Source: Portulaca oleracea (Eukaryota > Streptophyta > Magnoliopsida > Caryophyllales > Portulacaceae). Taken from it: a DNA stretch of 64,000 nt. The notes beneath the pieces are model-generated. The model saw only the letters and a program-made list of their open reading frames with translations, was not told the origin of the DNA and did not search any database. Positions 32,296 through 44,153 of the stretch are shown piece after piece. Made by a program: the position numbers and the translations under genes. The stretch spans positions 26,660,669-26,724,668 of the forward strand of contig CM055886.1 of assembly GCA_029582165.1 (NCBI GenBank). The letters are read 5' to 3'. Within the stretch, counting starts at the first letter, position 1. Each line of letters starts with the position of its first letter.

Positions 32296-34721
32296 TGTAA
32301 CGCCCCAACCTAAGGTGGCTAGGCACGTCACTGCCGTGGGGTCCTCCTTGGACACCCACAAGGCTACCTAAACTCCAAACCATAATTATTCCCAAATATC
32401 ATAGAACAGCGGAAGCTTTTGTCCATAATGAAACTCAAACTTAGGTCGTAGGAGTCAATCTAAAACATACAAACCCATACCTACTTACATTCGACAAAGC
32501 GTACATGTTTACACACAAAATACATCCATAATAAATTTAACAACATATTCGATATCAACAACATAACTTCAAGCCTCCTTCCTATCCATAACTCCAAAAG
32601 ACTTCAAGAGCTAGTCGCTTAAGGTACCTTCCTGCCTTTCCGCTTTGAAAACCTGAAAAAGGTGAGGTCATGAGCTCCCCGAGCCCAGCGAATAATCCTT
32701 ATCTCCCTCGTTGTTACACTTTGCACATTAACAGGTTAGCATATAAGAATATTATCCTGTGTGTACACATACCATTACTTTCTAAAAAGCAACAACATAG
32801 GGAAGTGGCAAACGGATCCATATCAAAGAATCACCATTAAGCTCATATAACTCATACATACATATCACATAATTTACACAAACTATCACATTCTTATCAA
32901 AGTCACATCACATTTCATAATCAAAGGCACACATAATCACAATCTTCCAATTTCGGAAAGCTTAACACAAATCACAACATAACACAATTTTCTCAATCGA
33001 TTGAAGTAACTTGTTGTAGGGGAACTCAACTTATAACTCACTCACTGGACTAGCACCTATATATCACAAGGGTCACAAACACATCCTGGTGAACCAGGGA
33101 CCCATCGTTCTAGAGTGAAGATATTCTCAATTTACAAACTATGTGGTCACATTCACATCCTAGCGGACCGGCATAGCCCACTCAAGGTACCAACTAGAGA
33201 CTCACATAGATCCAAAACAAACAGGCCGAAGATCACATTCTGGTATCTACCAGGCGACCTGACACAAAGACACTACTACTATGGCCATAGTCCTAGAATG
33301 ACACATAAGTAATAGCCCAAAGCAAGACACAAATCTCATTCCCCAACTTTTGTTTAATTACGCCATTAACACGAACAAACACAAGTTATTCCATCTCTTG
33401 AAACTAAGTAAATCATACTAGTCAATAAGATAAACATCCAACAAGCCACAATATATATCATACATCATAATATTTTCCATACTTACTAATTTCAAGACCT
33501 AATACACATTATTTTCACAATTGACAACTCCACTTAGCACACGAACAAGCCCAATTTACACTAATTAAGCATATATATACAAAACTCCATAACTCTTAAA
33601 ATAAACATCCTAAATTCTTGAAATCTTAAACACACATAGTATATATCATATAGAATTTAAAGTAAAATTTATAGACATGAATTCTAAATACATAATTCTC
33701 GAAAAATCACACAATTTCATCAAACTTGAACTGAAAAACAGGGCAGTTTCACTCTAAACATTATAGCTCACAGAATATAACTCCAAAATTCATGAAAATT
33801 TACCACAAGGTGTCTAATAAAGTCTCGAACCTATATTAAAAATTTCGTTCAATTTGAATAAGCCAATAATTCACAATAAATCAAACAGTAACCCAGTCGC
33901 TGTGCATACGAATTTTTCTACTAATTTTCATCCATAAACTTTGTTCTCCAAACCCTAAAATTCAAGAAACAACCATAATCCAATACATGCAAATTCAGAT
34001 TCACAACCAAAACATCAAACTTCATCAAATTCATATACTTTAACAATCCAACACATGCAAATTAAGGGTGGGTTTCTAACAACTCCAATTAGGGTTTTCT
34101 ACTCTTTTAAACCCTAAAAACAACTCAAATTCATGCAATTCAATTCTAAATTTGAGTATAAATCATATTCAAAATCTTTCCCTATCAATTTTATCAAAGA
34201 AAAGATAAGAATTACTCACAAAATAGGTAGAACAACACAATTTCGTAGGTCTCTGATTCTGGGCTATAACTCGAGTTAGAGAAATCAAAATGACAATCAC
34301 ACCATTGGATATGAAGAGGAACGTGTCAAGAACAACATACTAAAATTTAAAGTCGATCGGAGGTCGTTTGGTTGTCGATCGGAACCAAAAACCGACTGCC
34401 AGCAGCTCTCCTTCTTTCTCTCCCTTTCTCTCTCACTCTAAAATGTGTTGTGTGAATAAACAGACGTGATAACCCCCCTCCCCTATTGTTTTTATTTTCT
34501 TTTCTCCTTTTCCCTTCATTCTCTTATTCTTTTCCCTTTTTCTTATTCACTCTTTTTTTTCCAACATCTAATTAGTAACAAGTAAATTAATTAATACTAC
34601 AAGAACTAACACAAATTAAAAATAAAATAACACATCAAAATATCACACAGAAATAATTTAAACACTTAAAATAAACCACAACATCAAAGTTAGTCGGTTA
34701 AAAAAAAAGCGGGGTGTTACA
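32296..34721. mobile_element. Solo LTR, 2.4 kb
   Basis: Begins TGTAACGCCCCAACC and ends GCGGGGTGTTACA, flanked by a perfect 5-bp duplication AGTAA (32291-32295 and 34722-34726). No ORF of note and no internal LTR pair or primer site. The ends resemble those of the 8413-12260 solo LTR (TGTAAC.CCCC...GTTACA), but the bodies are not obviously the same family. Confidence 0.82.
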
Positions 34722-35387
34722 AGTAAAGTGAATAGTAAATGGAGATTTTCACCCTTTAGGTATAGTGATTAAAAAGAAGAGGCGAGTACTACCATTTAAA
34801 AGAGATACATATCACTCCTAACCATCCTAACCTTTTTTATTCATTCTATTGTATCAAGGTTACTGACCATTGAAGTATTTTTATACTGAGAGACTTGTAT
34901 TGATTGAGTTGGGTATCCCACTTGAAATGTTAAGTGTTTGTTGAGTGGGTAATATTGCGTTGAGTTGTAGATAAAAGAGTTGTTTACCTTGATCGAGTTT
35001 TGAGAGCTAACCCTGGAGGTACTCAACGAAGCTAAAGAAGTTTGAGGAATATCGTAATTGTACTTCTTAAGTGAATAAGAAGTGGTGTGGTTAAAATCCT
35101 AAGTGAAAAGAAGTTTAGGTCGGTGACGTTGCCTTCTTTGGAAGGGTTGTACGTTGTCTCTCTTATTTTCTATCATTTAAAATCTACTTTATTTCATTTG
35201 TTATTAAATTGATCTTTGCAAATTCAAGGTTCTCGAGCTAATAAGTGTTTGTAGTGTTCTATGGCAGTTTTTGACCCTTTCTATGAGTGTTTTCAAATTA
35301 TAAGAAATTTGGGATGAGTTAGTTACAGCAACAAACACAAATGATACTCTAATTGAAATATTGAATCAACACCAGATTTTCTATATT

Positions 35388-36197
35388 GGGAAATTGAAAA
35401 AAAAAAATAATCTCAACTTTGGGGGTATTGGAAAAAAAATAATCTAAACTTACAATTTAGTTATGGACGAGCTGAACTTTAACGTCTATTATTTTTAACA
35501 TCCACAACATAGTTAAATTCGTCTGAAAAGTGATGTGGTGGTGGCGATATTATACGTGAAACTTTTTGTTTGTCAAAAAAAGGTTAAACATATGCTTCGT
35601 GGTTAATATCATCACCACCACATCACTTTTCAGACGAGTTTAACTAGGAGGTGGATGCTAAAAAAAGGACCATGATAATCATCTTGACTCAAGATGGTTC
35701 TTAATCATCTTGACTCAAGATGGTTCTTAATCATCTTGAGTTATTCATATTTCACATTTTTGTAACTTTTATTAATATTTTTTTTAATAATTATATATGT
35801 ATTTATCAATTATAATAATATAATACTTATTAGGTAGGTGAAAAAATATAATAATAACCTCATTTATCAATTATAGTAGAAAATCCACATTTTATACATA
35901 GTTTTATATTTATGGAATAAATATAAATAAATAGTTATTTATAAATTGTTTATAAGTTGTAGTAACCCTAAAAATGATGAAACATACCTTTAGAATGATT
36001 TAAATACACTTACATTTCATCCTATTAGTGATTTAAAAGAAATGTAAGATGGTTAAAAGGCATCTTCTGTCAAGATGTTTATCATTTTCGTTAAAAATAA
36101 TAGACATTAAAGTTCAGCTCATCCATAACAAAGTTGTAAGTTCGGATTATTTTTTTCTAATACCCCCAAAGTTAGGATTATTTTTTTCCAATTCTCC
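35388..36197. mobile_element. Foldback DNA element with about 110-bp terminal inverted repeats
   Basis: The first about 110 bases (35388-35500) are repeated inverted at about 36088-36197. Shared blocks include CTTTGGGGGTATT, ATAATC..AACTTACAA and GAGCTGAACTTTAA. The flank TATATT occurs at 35382-35387 and 36198-36203. Inside, a second inverted pair (35511-35552 and 35604-35645, TCGTCTGAAAAGTGATGTGG) forms its own hairpin, and a 26-27-bp unit AATCATCTTGACTCAAGATG is tandemly repeated at 35681-35742. No transposase is encoded. A Mutator-like or other foldback MITE is possible. 34727-35381 upstream holds nothing recognised. Confidence 0.75.
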
Positions 36198-37208
36198 TAT
36201 ATTTTAGATACTTTCACAAATTTAAAAATGATGGATAAAAACATATAACTTTATTCAAGTTATATATAATTTAAAGTTATAGAAATAGTATATTAAAATC
36301 ATAATGAAAAATAGTATATTAAAATCATAATATTGCAATTAACAACATAATGTTATATGAGAAATTATCAATTAAAAGGCAATATTAGAGATTGTAAAAA
36401 GTCAAATATCTATCTATATTATAAATTGTATAATGATATTTATGGAATTTACCTCAACCCTTCCCTCCTCCCGTACTGACATCTCATGCAACTGGCTAAA
36501 TCAACTGTTGATTTCAATTAAAAGAAAATCTGAACCCTTCATTATAACAAAAAAAAAGGAAGAAGAAACTAACCATCTCTTAGTAAGTAGTAACTACTTA
36601 TACCCTACGCTCCCTCTATCTTCCATTATTCTCTTTCATTACTCCTCTCTCTCCCCCCCCCCCCCTCTCTCCCTCCCAAATCCAACGGTTTTGCCATTTC
36701 AATTTGCATACGCAACCATGCTGATCATCTCCAAGCAAAATTCAATTCAAATTTGACACAACTGGGAACAACTAATATGATATATTTGACACAAATAAAT
36801 ATAATATGGAAATGAAACAACTAAGTATAACTATGTCTAGAATGTACTACTTCCTCACTTGTTCTAAAATTATTTTCACTAAATCAAGGAATATAGGGAA
36901 TGGAACAAAAAAATTACAAGTTATTAAAAATGCCTTTTGAAAATGGTAAAAAGTTCATTTATCAAGGATATAATTACCATTTTAATACTTGAAACTATAA
37001 ACATTAGGTAATTTGACAAATAAAAAAGGACGGAAAAAATATGTAATTTGACAAATAAAAGGAGGGAGAGATAATATTTTTCTAATTACGAAAAAGTAAA
37101 AATCCAAGTGAAAATATGATTCTATGGACAATTGACAATTTTTTTCATGGATCATTACTCAAAGTCATCATCTTACACAAAGCCCCTAAATGTGGGAGAA
37201 TGATACAC
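36198..37208. other. AT-rich intergenic sequence
   Basis: Contains a C-run (about 36653-36664) within CT-rich sequence. The ORF at 36433-36756 has no recognisable features. Nothing else supported. Confidence 0.4.
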
Positions 37209-37231
37209 TGACTCACTGAGTCAGTGACTCA
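37209..37231. promoter_or_regulatory. Three GCN4/AP-1-type bZIP motifs in a row
   Basis: TGACTCA at 37209-37215, TGAGTCA at 37217-37223 and TGACTCA at 37225-37231, one base apart and forming a near-perfect palindrome. They lie about 540 bases before the syntaxin-like ATG. TGA(C/G)TCA is the GCN4-like motif bound by plant bZIP factors. Function here is inference. Confidence 0.45.
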
Positions 37232-37770
37232 CTCCAGATGGCAATCTGATGTGGTAAGTGGCCTTTCTCTCTCCTCTTCCTTCTGCTCTCATCTATCCTA
37301 GGCGTGGCATTGGGAAATAAATATCTGCTCTTCCCCCAAAAACCACTTCCCAAAAATGAAAATCCCAATAACAACAAAACATTTATTTCTCCTCTCCATT
37401 TCTCTTTTCGTTATCTTCCTCTTTATCTGATTCATCTTCCCAACCTCTGTGACTCTGCCTCCTTTTCATCTGGCAAACCAAAACAAATCTCATTTCAATA
37501 TTCAGATTCAACAATCAAAATTCAATTTAATCATCCCCCAAAAGTTTAATCTTCATCGTCGTCATCCCTTTGTCTTCAATTTTTCTTTCTCCTACCCCCT
37601 TCATCTTTAATCGAACAACCCATCTAAATTCATCTGGATTCGGAGCTACCCAGATCGCGAAACCCTAGAATTAGTTGGCATTTCATCTGGGTTTAGAATT
37701 TAGGTCATTGCTATTTTGATTTCTAGGGTTTTGGTTCGTATCAGAAAGAGGGAAGTGAAGGAGGGTAGGG

Positions 37771-37997
37771 ATGAGTTTCAAGATCTCGACGCGGGTGGTC
37801 GTAGGCCGTTTGCTTCGAGAAAAGATTTGATCAATGCGAAGCAGGATTCATCTCAAGCGGTTGCTTCTGGGGAGGGGGGAATCTTGAAGGAAGCGCCATT
37901 GAAAGAGGAAAAACGAAGAGAAGTCGAAACGGTGGAGGTCATGATTGTGTGGGCTGCCATGGCTGCCAATGCCGCCTGCATTCCGGGCTTGCCTTAG
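37771..37997 (+). pseudogene. Truncated SYP2/VAM3-type syntaxin (Qa-SNARE) first exon
   Basis: After the ATG at 37771 a shift of one base gives SFQDLDAGGRRPFASRKDLI and KQDSSQAVASG (to 37871), the N-terminus of plant SYP22-like vacuolar/prevacuolar syntaxins (MSFQDLE.GR...DSTQAVASG). One T appears to be missing in ATGAGTTTC, so the ATG is out of frame. In the family an intron follows VASG. Here the sequence continues as GGGGAGGGGGGAATC without a donor, and an unrelated reading (KEEKRREVETVEVMIVW) runs to a stop at 37995-37997. The rest of the syntaxin (Habc, SNARE and membrane anchor) is absent. Upstream 37232-37770 is CT-rich with AAACCCTAG, like a real plant promoter and leader, so promoter, leader and exon 1 seem to have been copied together. 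Confidence 0.7.
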
Positions 37998-38240
37998 TTG
38001 GATTCCTAAGTTTCTCAGCACTACACTAAAATGGATGTTGAGGCAGTGGGATATTATCTTTTTTTTTTTATTTTGAGGCAGTGGGATGCTAGGCGGTGGG
38101 TTGGTATCAAAATAAAAGTTAGATGGCAAAGTTAATTAAAAGTTAGATCTGGATAAGTTGTAAGTTTCCATACAATTTCAAAAGTAAAGTTAATTTAAAA
38201 TGGATGTTGGACATTTTTTTTTTGAAATTGTTTATTAGTA

Positions 38241-38492
38241 CTTCATTTCATATTATTTGTCACTTAACTAATTGTTATTGTTTCTATTGTCACTCTTCTA
38301 TTAATAATTTTTGATATAATATTTTTTAACAGTTACAATATTATACTTTCGGGATAATATTTTTAATATAAATCTAATGTTAATAATTTTAAATAACAAC
38401 TCACTGTATATATTGAAAAATAAAATTGTCAAAATGTCCAAAGTTAGACGGCATAAGTTTCAAATATGACAAATAACATAAAAATGAGGGAG
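38241..38492. mobile_element. Stowaway-like MITE
   Basis: Left end CTTCATTTCATATTATTTGT, right end (about 38467-38492) TGACAAATAACATAAAAATG then AGGGAG, flanked by TA on both sides. Confidence 0.65.
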
Positions 38493-38606
38493 TATTACTT
38501 TCTTTGTTTTTTTTTATTTGACTTTTTAGCTAACTTTTCATATTTTATATTGTGTGTCATCTTGTAATTTCAATAACATGTTAATTATTACTTTCTTATT
38601 TTACTA

Positions 38607-38763
38607 CTCTCTCCGTTCCATATTAATTATCCAAAATCACAACATTACCTTCGTATGACAATATTTTTTGTTATGAATCTAATGATAATATTTTCGTATA
38701 TTAGAACATTACATATGTTGATAAATTAATGACGCCAATGGATAATTAATATGAACATGTTAG
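38607..38763. mobile_element. Stowaway-like MITE, eroded
   Basis: Starts CTCTCTCCGTTCCATATTAA after TA. The right end GGATAATTAATATGAACATG is a decayed inverted match. The stretch 38764-39090 has no recognised feature. Confidence 0.5.
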
Positions 38764-39090
38764 TAAAATTCTAAGAACTTTAATCATTACTTTCTCAATA
38801 TATACAATATTCTATTATATAAAAGTATTATCGTTAGATTTGTAATGCAATAACCATATCTTACTATTTCAAAGAAAAAAAATACATAAATATTATTTTT
38901 TTTTTAATGATAGTATGGAAGTCAGCAAACAAACTACAAAAGTTGGAAATAAAGGTAGGGAGGGATGAGCGGGACCGAGATAACAATAATTTTTGGGGGT
39001 TTCACTCCCGCTTTCGGTTGTGGATGAGAGTAAACTTTCTACCCTCACTCCAGGTCCTACCACGAGCAAGATTATGAGAGCGATAATTTT

Positions 39091-40186
39091 AGTTTTAGTA
39101 GGAAAACAAAATGTCTAATTAAATTTTTGGTACCCACTAATTTTCCTCCTCTCTAAAATTCTAACTAGCAATTCCCTCCACATTTTTAATTTTAATTAGC
39201 TCAAGTTTAAGAAAAATTGGTAGAGAGGGAAATGAAATAACTATTGGCGAGTGTTGTTTAAAATTTCGAGAAATTTAAGTTGGAGGGAATATGACAATTT
39301 TTAAATTTTAGTTTTAGGAGGGAAGCAAAATATCTAATTAAATTTTTGGTACCCACTAATTTCCCTCCTCTCTAAAATTCTAACTAGCAATTCCCTCCAA
39401 ATTTTTAATTTTAATTAGCTTGAGTTTAAGAAAAAACTGGTAGAGAGGGAAATGAAATAACTATTGGTGAGTGTTGTTTAAAATTTCCAAAAATTTAAGT
39501 TGGAGGGAATATGACAATTTTTAAATTTTAGTTTTAGGAGGGAAACAAAATGTCTAATTAAATTTTTGGTACCCACTAATTTCCCTCATCTCTAAAATTC
39601 TAACTAGCAATTCCCTCCAGATTTTTAATTTTAATTAACTCAAGTTTAAGAAAAATTGGTAGAGAGGGAAATGAAATAACTATTGGCGAGTATTGTTTAA
39701 AATTTCGAGAAATTTAAGTTGGAAGGAATATGATAATTTTTAAATTTTAGTTTTAGGAGGGAAGCAAAATGTCTAATTAAATTTTTGGTACCCACTAATT
39801 TCCCTCCTCTCTAAAATTCTAACTAGCAATTCCCTCCAAATTTTTAATTTTAATTAGCTCAAGTTTAAAAAAAATTGGTAGAGAGGGAAATGAAATAACT
39901 ATTGGTGAGTGTTGTTTAAAATTTCCAGAAATTTAAGTTGGAGGGAAAATGACAATTTTCAAATTTTAGTTTTAGGAGAGAAACAAAATGTCTAATTAAA
40001 TTTTTGGTACCCACTAATTTCCCTCCTCTCTAAAATTCTAACTAGCAATTCCCTCCAGATTTTTAATTTTAATTAACTCAAGTTTAAGAAAAATTGGTAG
40101 AGAGAGAAATGAAATAACTATTGGTGAGTATTGTTTAAAATTTCGAGAAATTTAAGTTGGAGGGAATATGACAATTTTTAAATTTT
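39091..40186. repeat. Five-copy tandem array, 219-bp monomer with foldback structure
   Basis: Copies start near 39091, 39310, 39530, 39749 and 39968, each with AGTTTTAG, then GTCTAATTAAATTTTTGGTA and CCCACTAATTTCCCTCCTCT. Within each monomer ATTTCCCTCCTCTCTA faces TAGAGAGGGAAATGA, and ATTCCCTCCA faces TGGAGGGAAT, so each unit can fold back. Copies differ by a few substitutions. No coding capacity. The right border at about 40187 passes into TTTTATTTTGGTGGGATT. Confidence 0.92.
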
Positions 40187-40740
40187 ATTTTGGTGGGATT
40201 TTTCTTATATGGGAAATTAAAGGAAGGATGGAGAGACTTTTCAATTTTTTTAGTGATATAATTTTAGTGGAAATTTAGAGGGAAATAGAGTACTCAAAGC
40301 TACACTTCCTCTGCTTTTTGTGAAAAAAATAAAATAAAAAGTATCTTGTAATTTCAATAACATATTTTATAATGTTTGTTATCTTGTAATTTCAATAACA
40401 TGTTACTTATTACCTTCTTATTTTACTTCTCCCTCTATTTCATATTAATTGTCCAAAATGTGCATTTTACTTAGAATTTTTAATAACATATTTTATAAAA
40501 AAAAATCACAACATTTTATTCGTATGACTATTTTTTGTTATGAATCTAATGATAGTATTTTCGTATATTAGAACATTGTATATATTGATAAATTAATAAT
40601 GCCAATGAACAATGAAATTAGCATTAATTTTGTAAAGATTTTAATTTTTTTGCTTATCAACCCATCATCTAAGACCGTCACCGAATTAGCCACCGTCGGA
40701 ATCCATTCAGGTGTATTATTGTCGAACACTCTAGTTTAAT

Positions 40741-40785
40741 ATATTATTGTCCAATTGTTTCAAAAAAAAAAATATTATTGTCCAA
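40741..40785 (+). mobile_element. Possible minimal poly(A) insertion with 14-bp duplication
   Basis: ATATTATTGTCCAA at 40741-40754 and 40772-40785 flank TTGTTTC plus 10 A. Related ATTATTGTC(C/G)AA motifs also occur at about 40714 and 40803, so a local tandem origin is an alternative. Confidence 0.5.
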
Positions 40786-40972
40786 GAAAAAAAATCTAGT
40801 ACATTATTGTCCAACGCCCTCAAAGTATAGTGTGGACATGTGGTATAGTTTATACGCACAACTACTTAACCAACCCCCCAAAAAAACATGACCAATATAA
40901 TATTGTAATTGTTAATAAAATATTATATAAAAAATTATCAATTAAAGAGTGATATTGGGAATCGTAACAGTT

Positions 40973-41815
40973 AGACATGGCAATTTCCGACCCAACCCGA
41001 GCCCGCCCGAAATTTATGGGTTTTGAACACGATTTTTTTTAACTAACCCCGAAATACACCGAACTCGGAAATTAGTGGGTCAAACCCGACCCGCCCGTTT
41101 GACCCAAAAAATTTACTTTTTAAGTTTAACTTTATTAAAAATTTGCGAGTTTTCATTTGAATTTTTAACTATTAAACTATAAGCGCAACTCATTTATTTG
41201 TTATTTCTCTAATTTAAGTTAAAATAATTACAATATCTATCGTTACTATGGCTGTGTTCGGCAGTAGCGTTTGGGGTAGCGTTTAACGTGTTGACCAAGT
41301 CAAAACTCTAATTGCATAAATATTAGCGTTCGATAAATTAACGTTTTGAGGAGCGTTTAGCGTTTTAAGGAACGTTTCGTGAAATGCTAATAAAGTTAAT
41401 GTTTAGCGTTTAGAGCAACGTTTCGTGAAAATACCATTTTTAAATTTTATCTTTGGAAATTATTGATACCCTTTTATGTCAATTCACATTAATCTGTTAA
41501 TTCAACTGCTAAATTTACCGAACATAATTCTCATTTAAACAGTCATCCGCTATACGCTACTTAAACCGCTATCCGCTACATGAACTGCTATCCGCTATCT
41601 AAAACGCTAATTTTGCTGAAGAGGGTTGATCCGAAAAATTGTATTTGGAGACCATTTTTTTAAAAGAAAAAATGAAAAAATGGCGCAACTATAACCCGTT
41701 GGGTTGATCCGAAACATATCGTCCGTATTTACCCGTACCCGAATTACACCCGACCCGTATTTATCCGAACCCGATATACGCCGACTCGACACGAAACCAG
41801 CTATTCGCGTGATTA
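40973..41815. mobile_element. Decayed MITE-like element with a second MITE inside
   Basis: Starts TTAGACATGGCAATTTCCGA and is rich in CCCGACCC/CGAACCCG motifs at both flanks (40985-41105, 41695-41790). A clear right terminus was not found. An inner element, about 41249-41624, starts GGCTGTGTTCGGCAGTAGCG and ends AACGCTAATTTTGCTGAAGA in rough inverted symmetry, a hAT-MITE style. Boundaries are approximate. 40187-40972 is AT-rich with an eroded Stowaway-like start near 40431. Confidence 0.45.
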
Positions 41816-42143
41816 ATTAAGTGACAAATAATACAAAACGGAGGGAGTATTGTTATTTTACAATCCGAACCCGACATATTTATGTTTTTATATTCCCAAT
41901 AATTTATTTACTTATTTTACCTTAATTTAATGATTATTACTCCCTTCGTAAAAAAAAAAAAGTTCATTATGTACTAACAAGGTCAAACTTTGTAAAGGTT
42001 GATTGTTAGTTTATCAAATAAAATGTTGAGTTACTATATAAAACTATCATAACATAATTTGCAATGAAAAACAATTTACCTAAATATAATATTACAAGCC
42101 TTGGTAAGATATAAAAAAATAATGCTCAAAATATTATTAAATA

Positions 42144-42467
42144 CTCCCTCTGTTTGTAATTATATGACGTTTTCCTCATTTGGGGGAAAACCAAGACAAC
42201 TAAAAAGCATGCCCTACTTTTATTCTCTCTCCCCTACCGTTATTCTCAGCAATACATGCTTGCCCCCACTTGTTGCAATACAGTTTGACATGGTAAGTAA
42301 TTATTGTGGAAAAACATCTACTCCAAATAAAAAGTAAGGGTAAAAGGAAAAGAAAGGTAAAAGGAAAGGTATAAGTAATTATTATGTTTAATTGGGATTG
42401 TAAAATGACAGATAATTAGAAACGATAAAAGTTAGTTAAAATGACAGATAATTAGAAACAGAGGGAG
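42144..42467. mobile_element. Stowaway-like MITE
   Basis: Left end CTCCCTCTGTTTGTAATTAT and right end ATAATTAGAAACAGAGGGAG are inverted copies, with TA on both sides (42142-42143 and 42468-42469). Confidence 0.85.
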
Positions 42468-42749
42468 TATAATATTACAAAACTCCTTTTTTTTAGATGA
42501 AAGAAAAAATTATTAGCAATAAATGTGAAAGGATGCTTTTCACAATTAGACCTTGGCAATCACACAAAGAGAGAGTAGTATTTATTATTTTAGTAATAAT
42601 AATTAAATTTTTTCTTTATGCCATGCCATGTCATATTGCACATTAGGTGAGTTTTTGACACACTAAACGTGTGGGTTTAAGACAATTATGTTGGAAAACG
42701 AACGTGACATGCACTAATTACCACAATTTTCTCACACGGGGACGGATAT

Positions 42750-42790
42750 TTAGGGTTAGGGTTCTTCAGTCTCTCTCCTCCCTATATATA
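42750..42790 (+). promoter_or_regulatory. NDPK promoter: telo-box pair and TATA box
   Basis: TTAGGGTTAGGGTT at about 42750-42762 (AAACCCTAA on the other strand) lies just upstream of CTATATATACT, a good plant TATA box at 42782-42790. A CT-rich leader follows, ending at the NDPK ATG (42882). Start of transcription would be expected near 42815 (inference). Confidence 0.7.
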
Positions 42791-42881
42791 CTCTTTACTC
42801 CGCTGTCGTCTCCTCTGCTCCTTGTCCATCTACTCTCTATTCTACCGCTGCAGCTGCAATACTCTCAAATCGTACAAAAAA

Positions 42882-44153
42882 ATGGAGCAGACTTTCATCA
42901 TGATCAAGCCTGATGGTGTCCAGAGAGGACTGGTTAGTTCAATTTCTTGATTTATGTCTCATATTTCGCTTGATTTGATCTCAATTTTACTGGGTAATGT
43001 AGATTTGAACTGGGTTTTGGAGATCGAAGTTGTTTTCTGCGTATTTTAGGGTTTAGATTAGGTGTTTGATTTTGTGTGGGTTGATGAAGTTTTTGAGTAG
43101 ATTGGTTTGTGTTTGCGTCTAGGTCGGTGAGATCATCAGCAGATTTGAGAAGAAGGGTTTCTCTTTGAAAGGTAATATTTTGCTATTAAATTATTCCTTC
43201 AAGTGAGCTAGAGATTTTTTGTTTAATCTTCTATGAGTTGGGTTTTAGTATGTAAAGCAAAAGTGTAGTTTTTCACCAGCAATTAATGTAAATCTGATTA
43301 CTTATTCTGATTTGATTGAAGTTTAGATCCATAATGTTGAAAGTTGGATAGTGACAGACTAAACTGTACAGTTGAATCTGAAGGATGAATAACAATTAGG
43401 CATGGCAAACATGTTATAGGTTAATTTAAGTTTTGGTCCACTTTTGTAATGAAGCTTTTCGGGTGTTGGTTTGGGCTTCAGGTAGTAAGATAGTTTCAAT
43501 GTTTCATGTTCTTATTTACCGACAATATAAAACCCGACCCAAATTTACCCAAGGTCACTCATTTTGACCAAAAGTTATGTAAAGTCTTTAAATTTACCCA
43601 ACCTCACTCACTACCATCAACATTGAGATGAAGAAGTAACACTAATACAATGTGACATGGAATTATAGTGCCATCAACAATAAAATGAAGTCTTATCTGG
43701 GATGTTTGTTTGGAATGTAGCCTTGAAGCTGGTGAAAGTGGACCATGCTTTTGCCGAGAAGCACTATGCTGACTTGTCCGCAAAGCCGTTCTTCAATGGA
43801 TTGGTGGAGTACATTGTCTCTGGACCCGTGGTTGCCATGGTCTGGGAGGGCAAGGGTGTTGTTGCCACCGGTAGGAAGCTCATTGGAGCCACCAACCCTC
43901 TGGCTTCTGAGCCCGGCACCATCCGTGGTGACTATGCCATTGACATTGGCAGGTAATTTCGCGTGAATCATATTTCATCTTTTGCGTTCGTCTTTGGAAA
44001 ACAATTGTGCTTACATTTTAATTGTTTTGGGGTCGCAGGAATGTCATCCATGGAAGTGATGCAGTTGAAAGTGCGAACAAGGAAATCGCACTGTGGTTCC
44101 CCGAGGGTGTTGTCAACTGGCAGAGCAGCCTTCACTCCTGGATCTACGAGTAA
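42882..44153 (+). CDS. NDPK1: Nucleoside diphosphate kinase 1 (cytosolic)
   Basis: Four exons: 42882-42932, 43123-43171, 43721-43952, 44039-44153, all with GT-AG introns, giving 148 residues, the standard length for group I NDPK. The enzyme moves the terminal phosphate of a nucleoside triphosphate to a nucleoside diphosphate through a phosphohistidine. Landmarks are [17 protein letters not shown] at the start, [16 protein letters not shown], the Lys/Asp of [26 protein letters not shown] (nucleotide-binding loop), and [12 protein letters not shown] with the active His at residue 115. It ends SSLHSWIYE. There is no transit peptide, so it should be cytosolic. No defect is seen. Intron 2 (549 bases) is simple. 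Confidence 0.96.
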
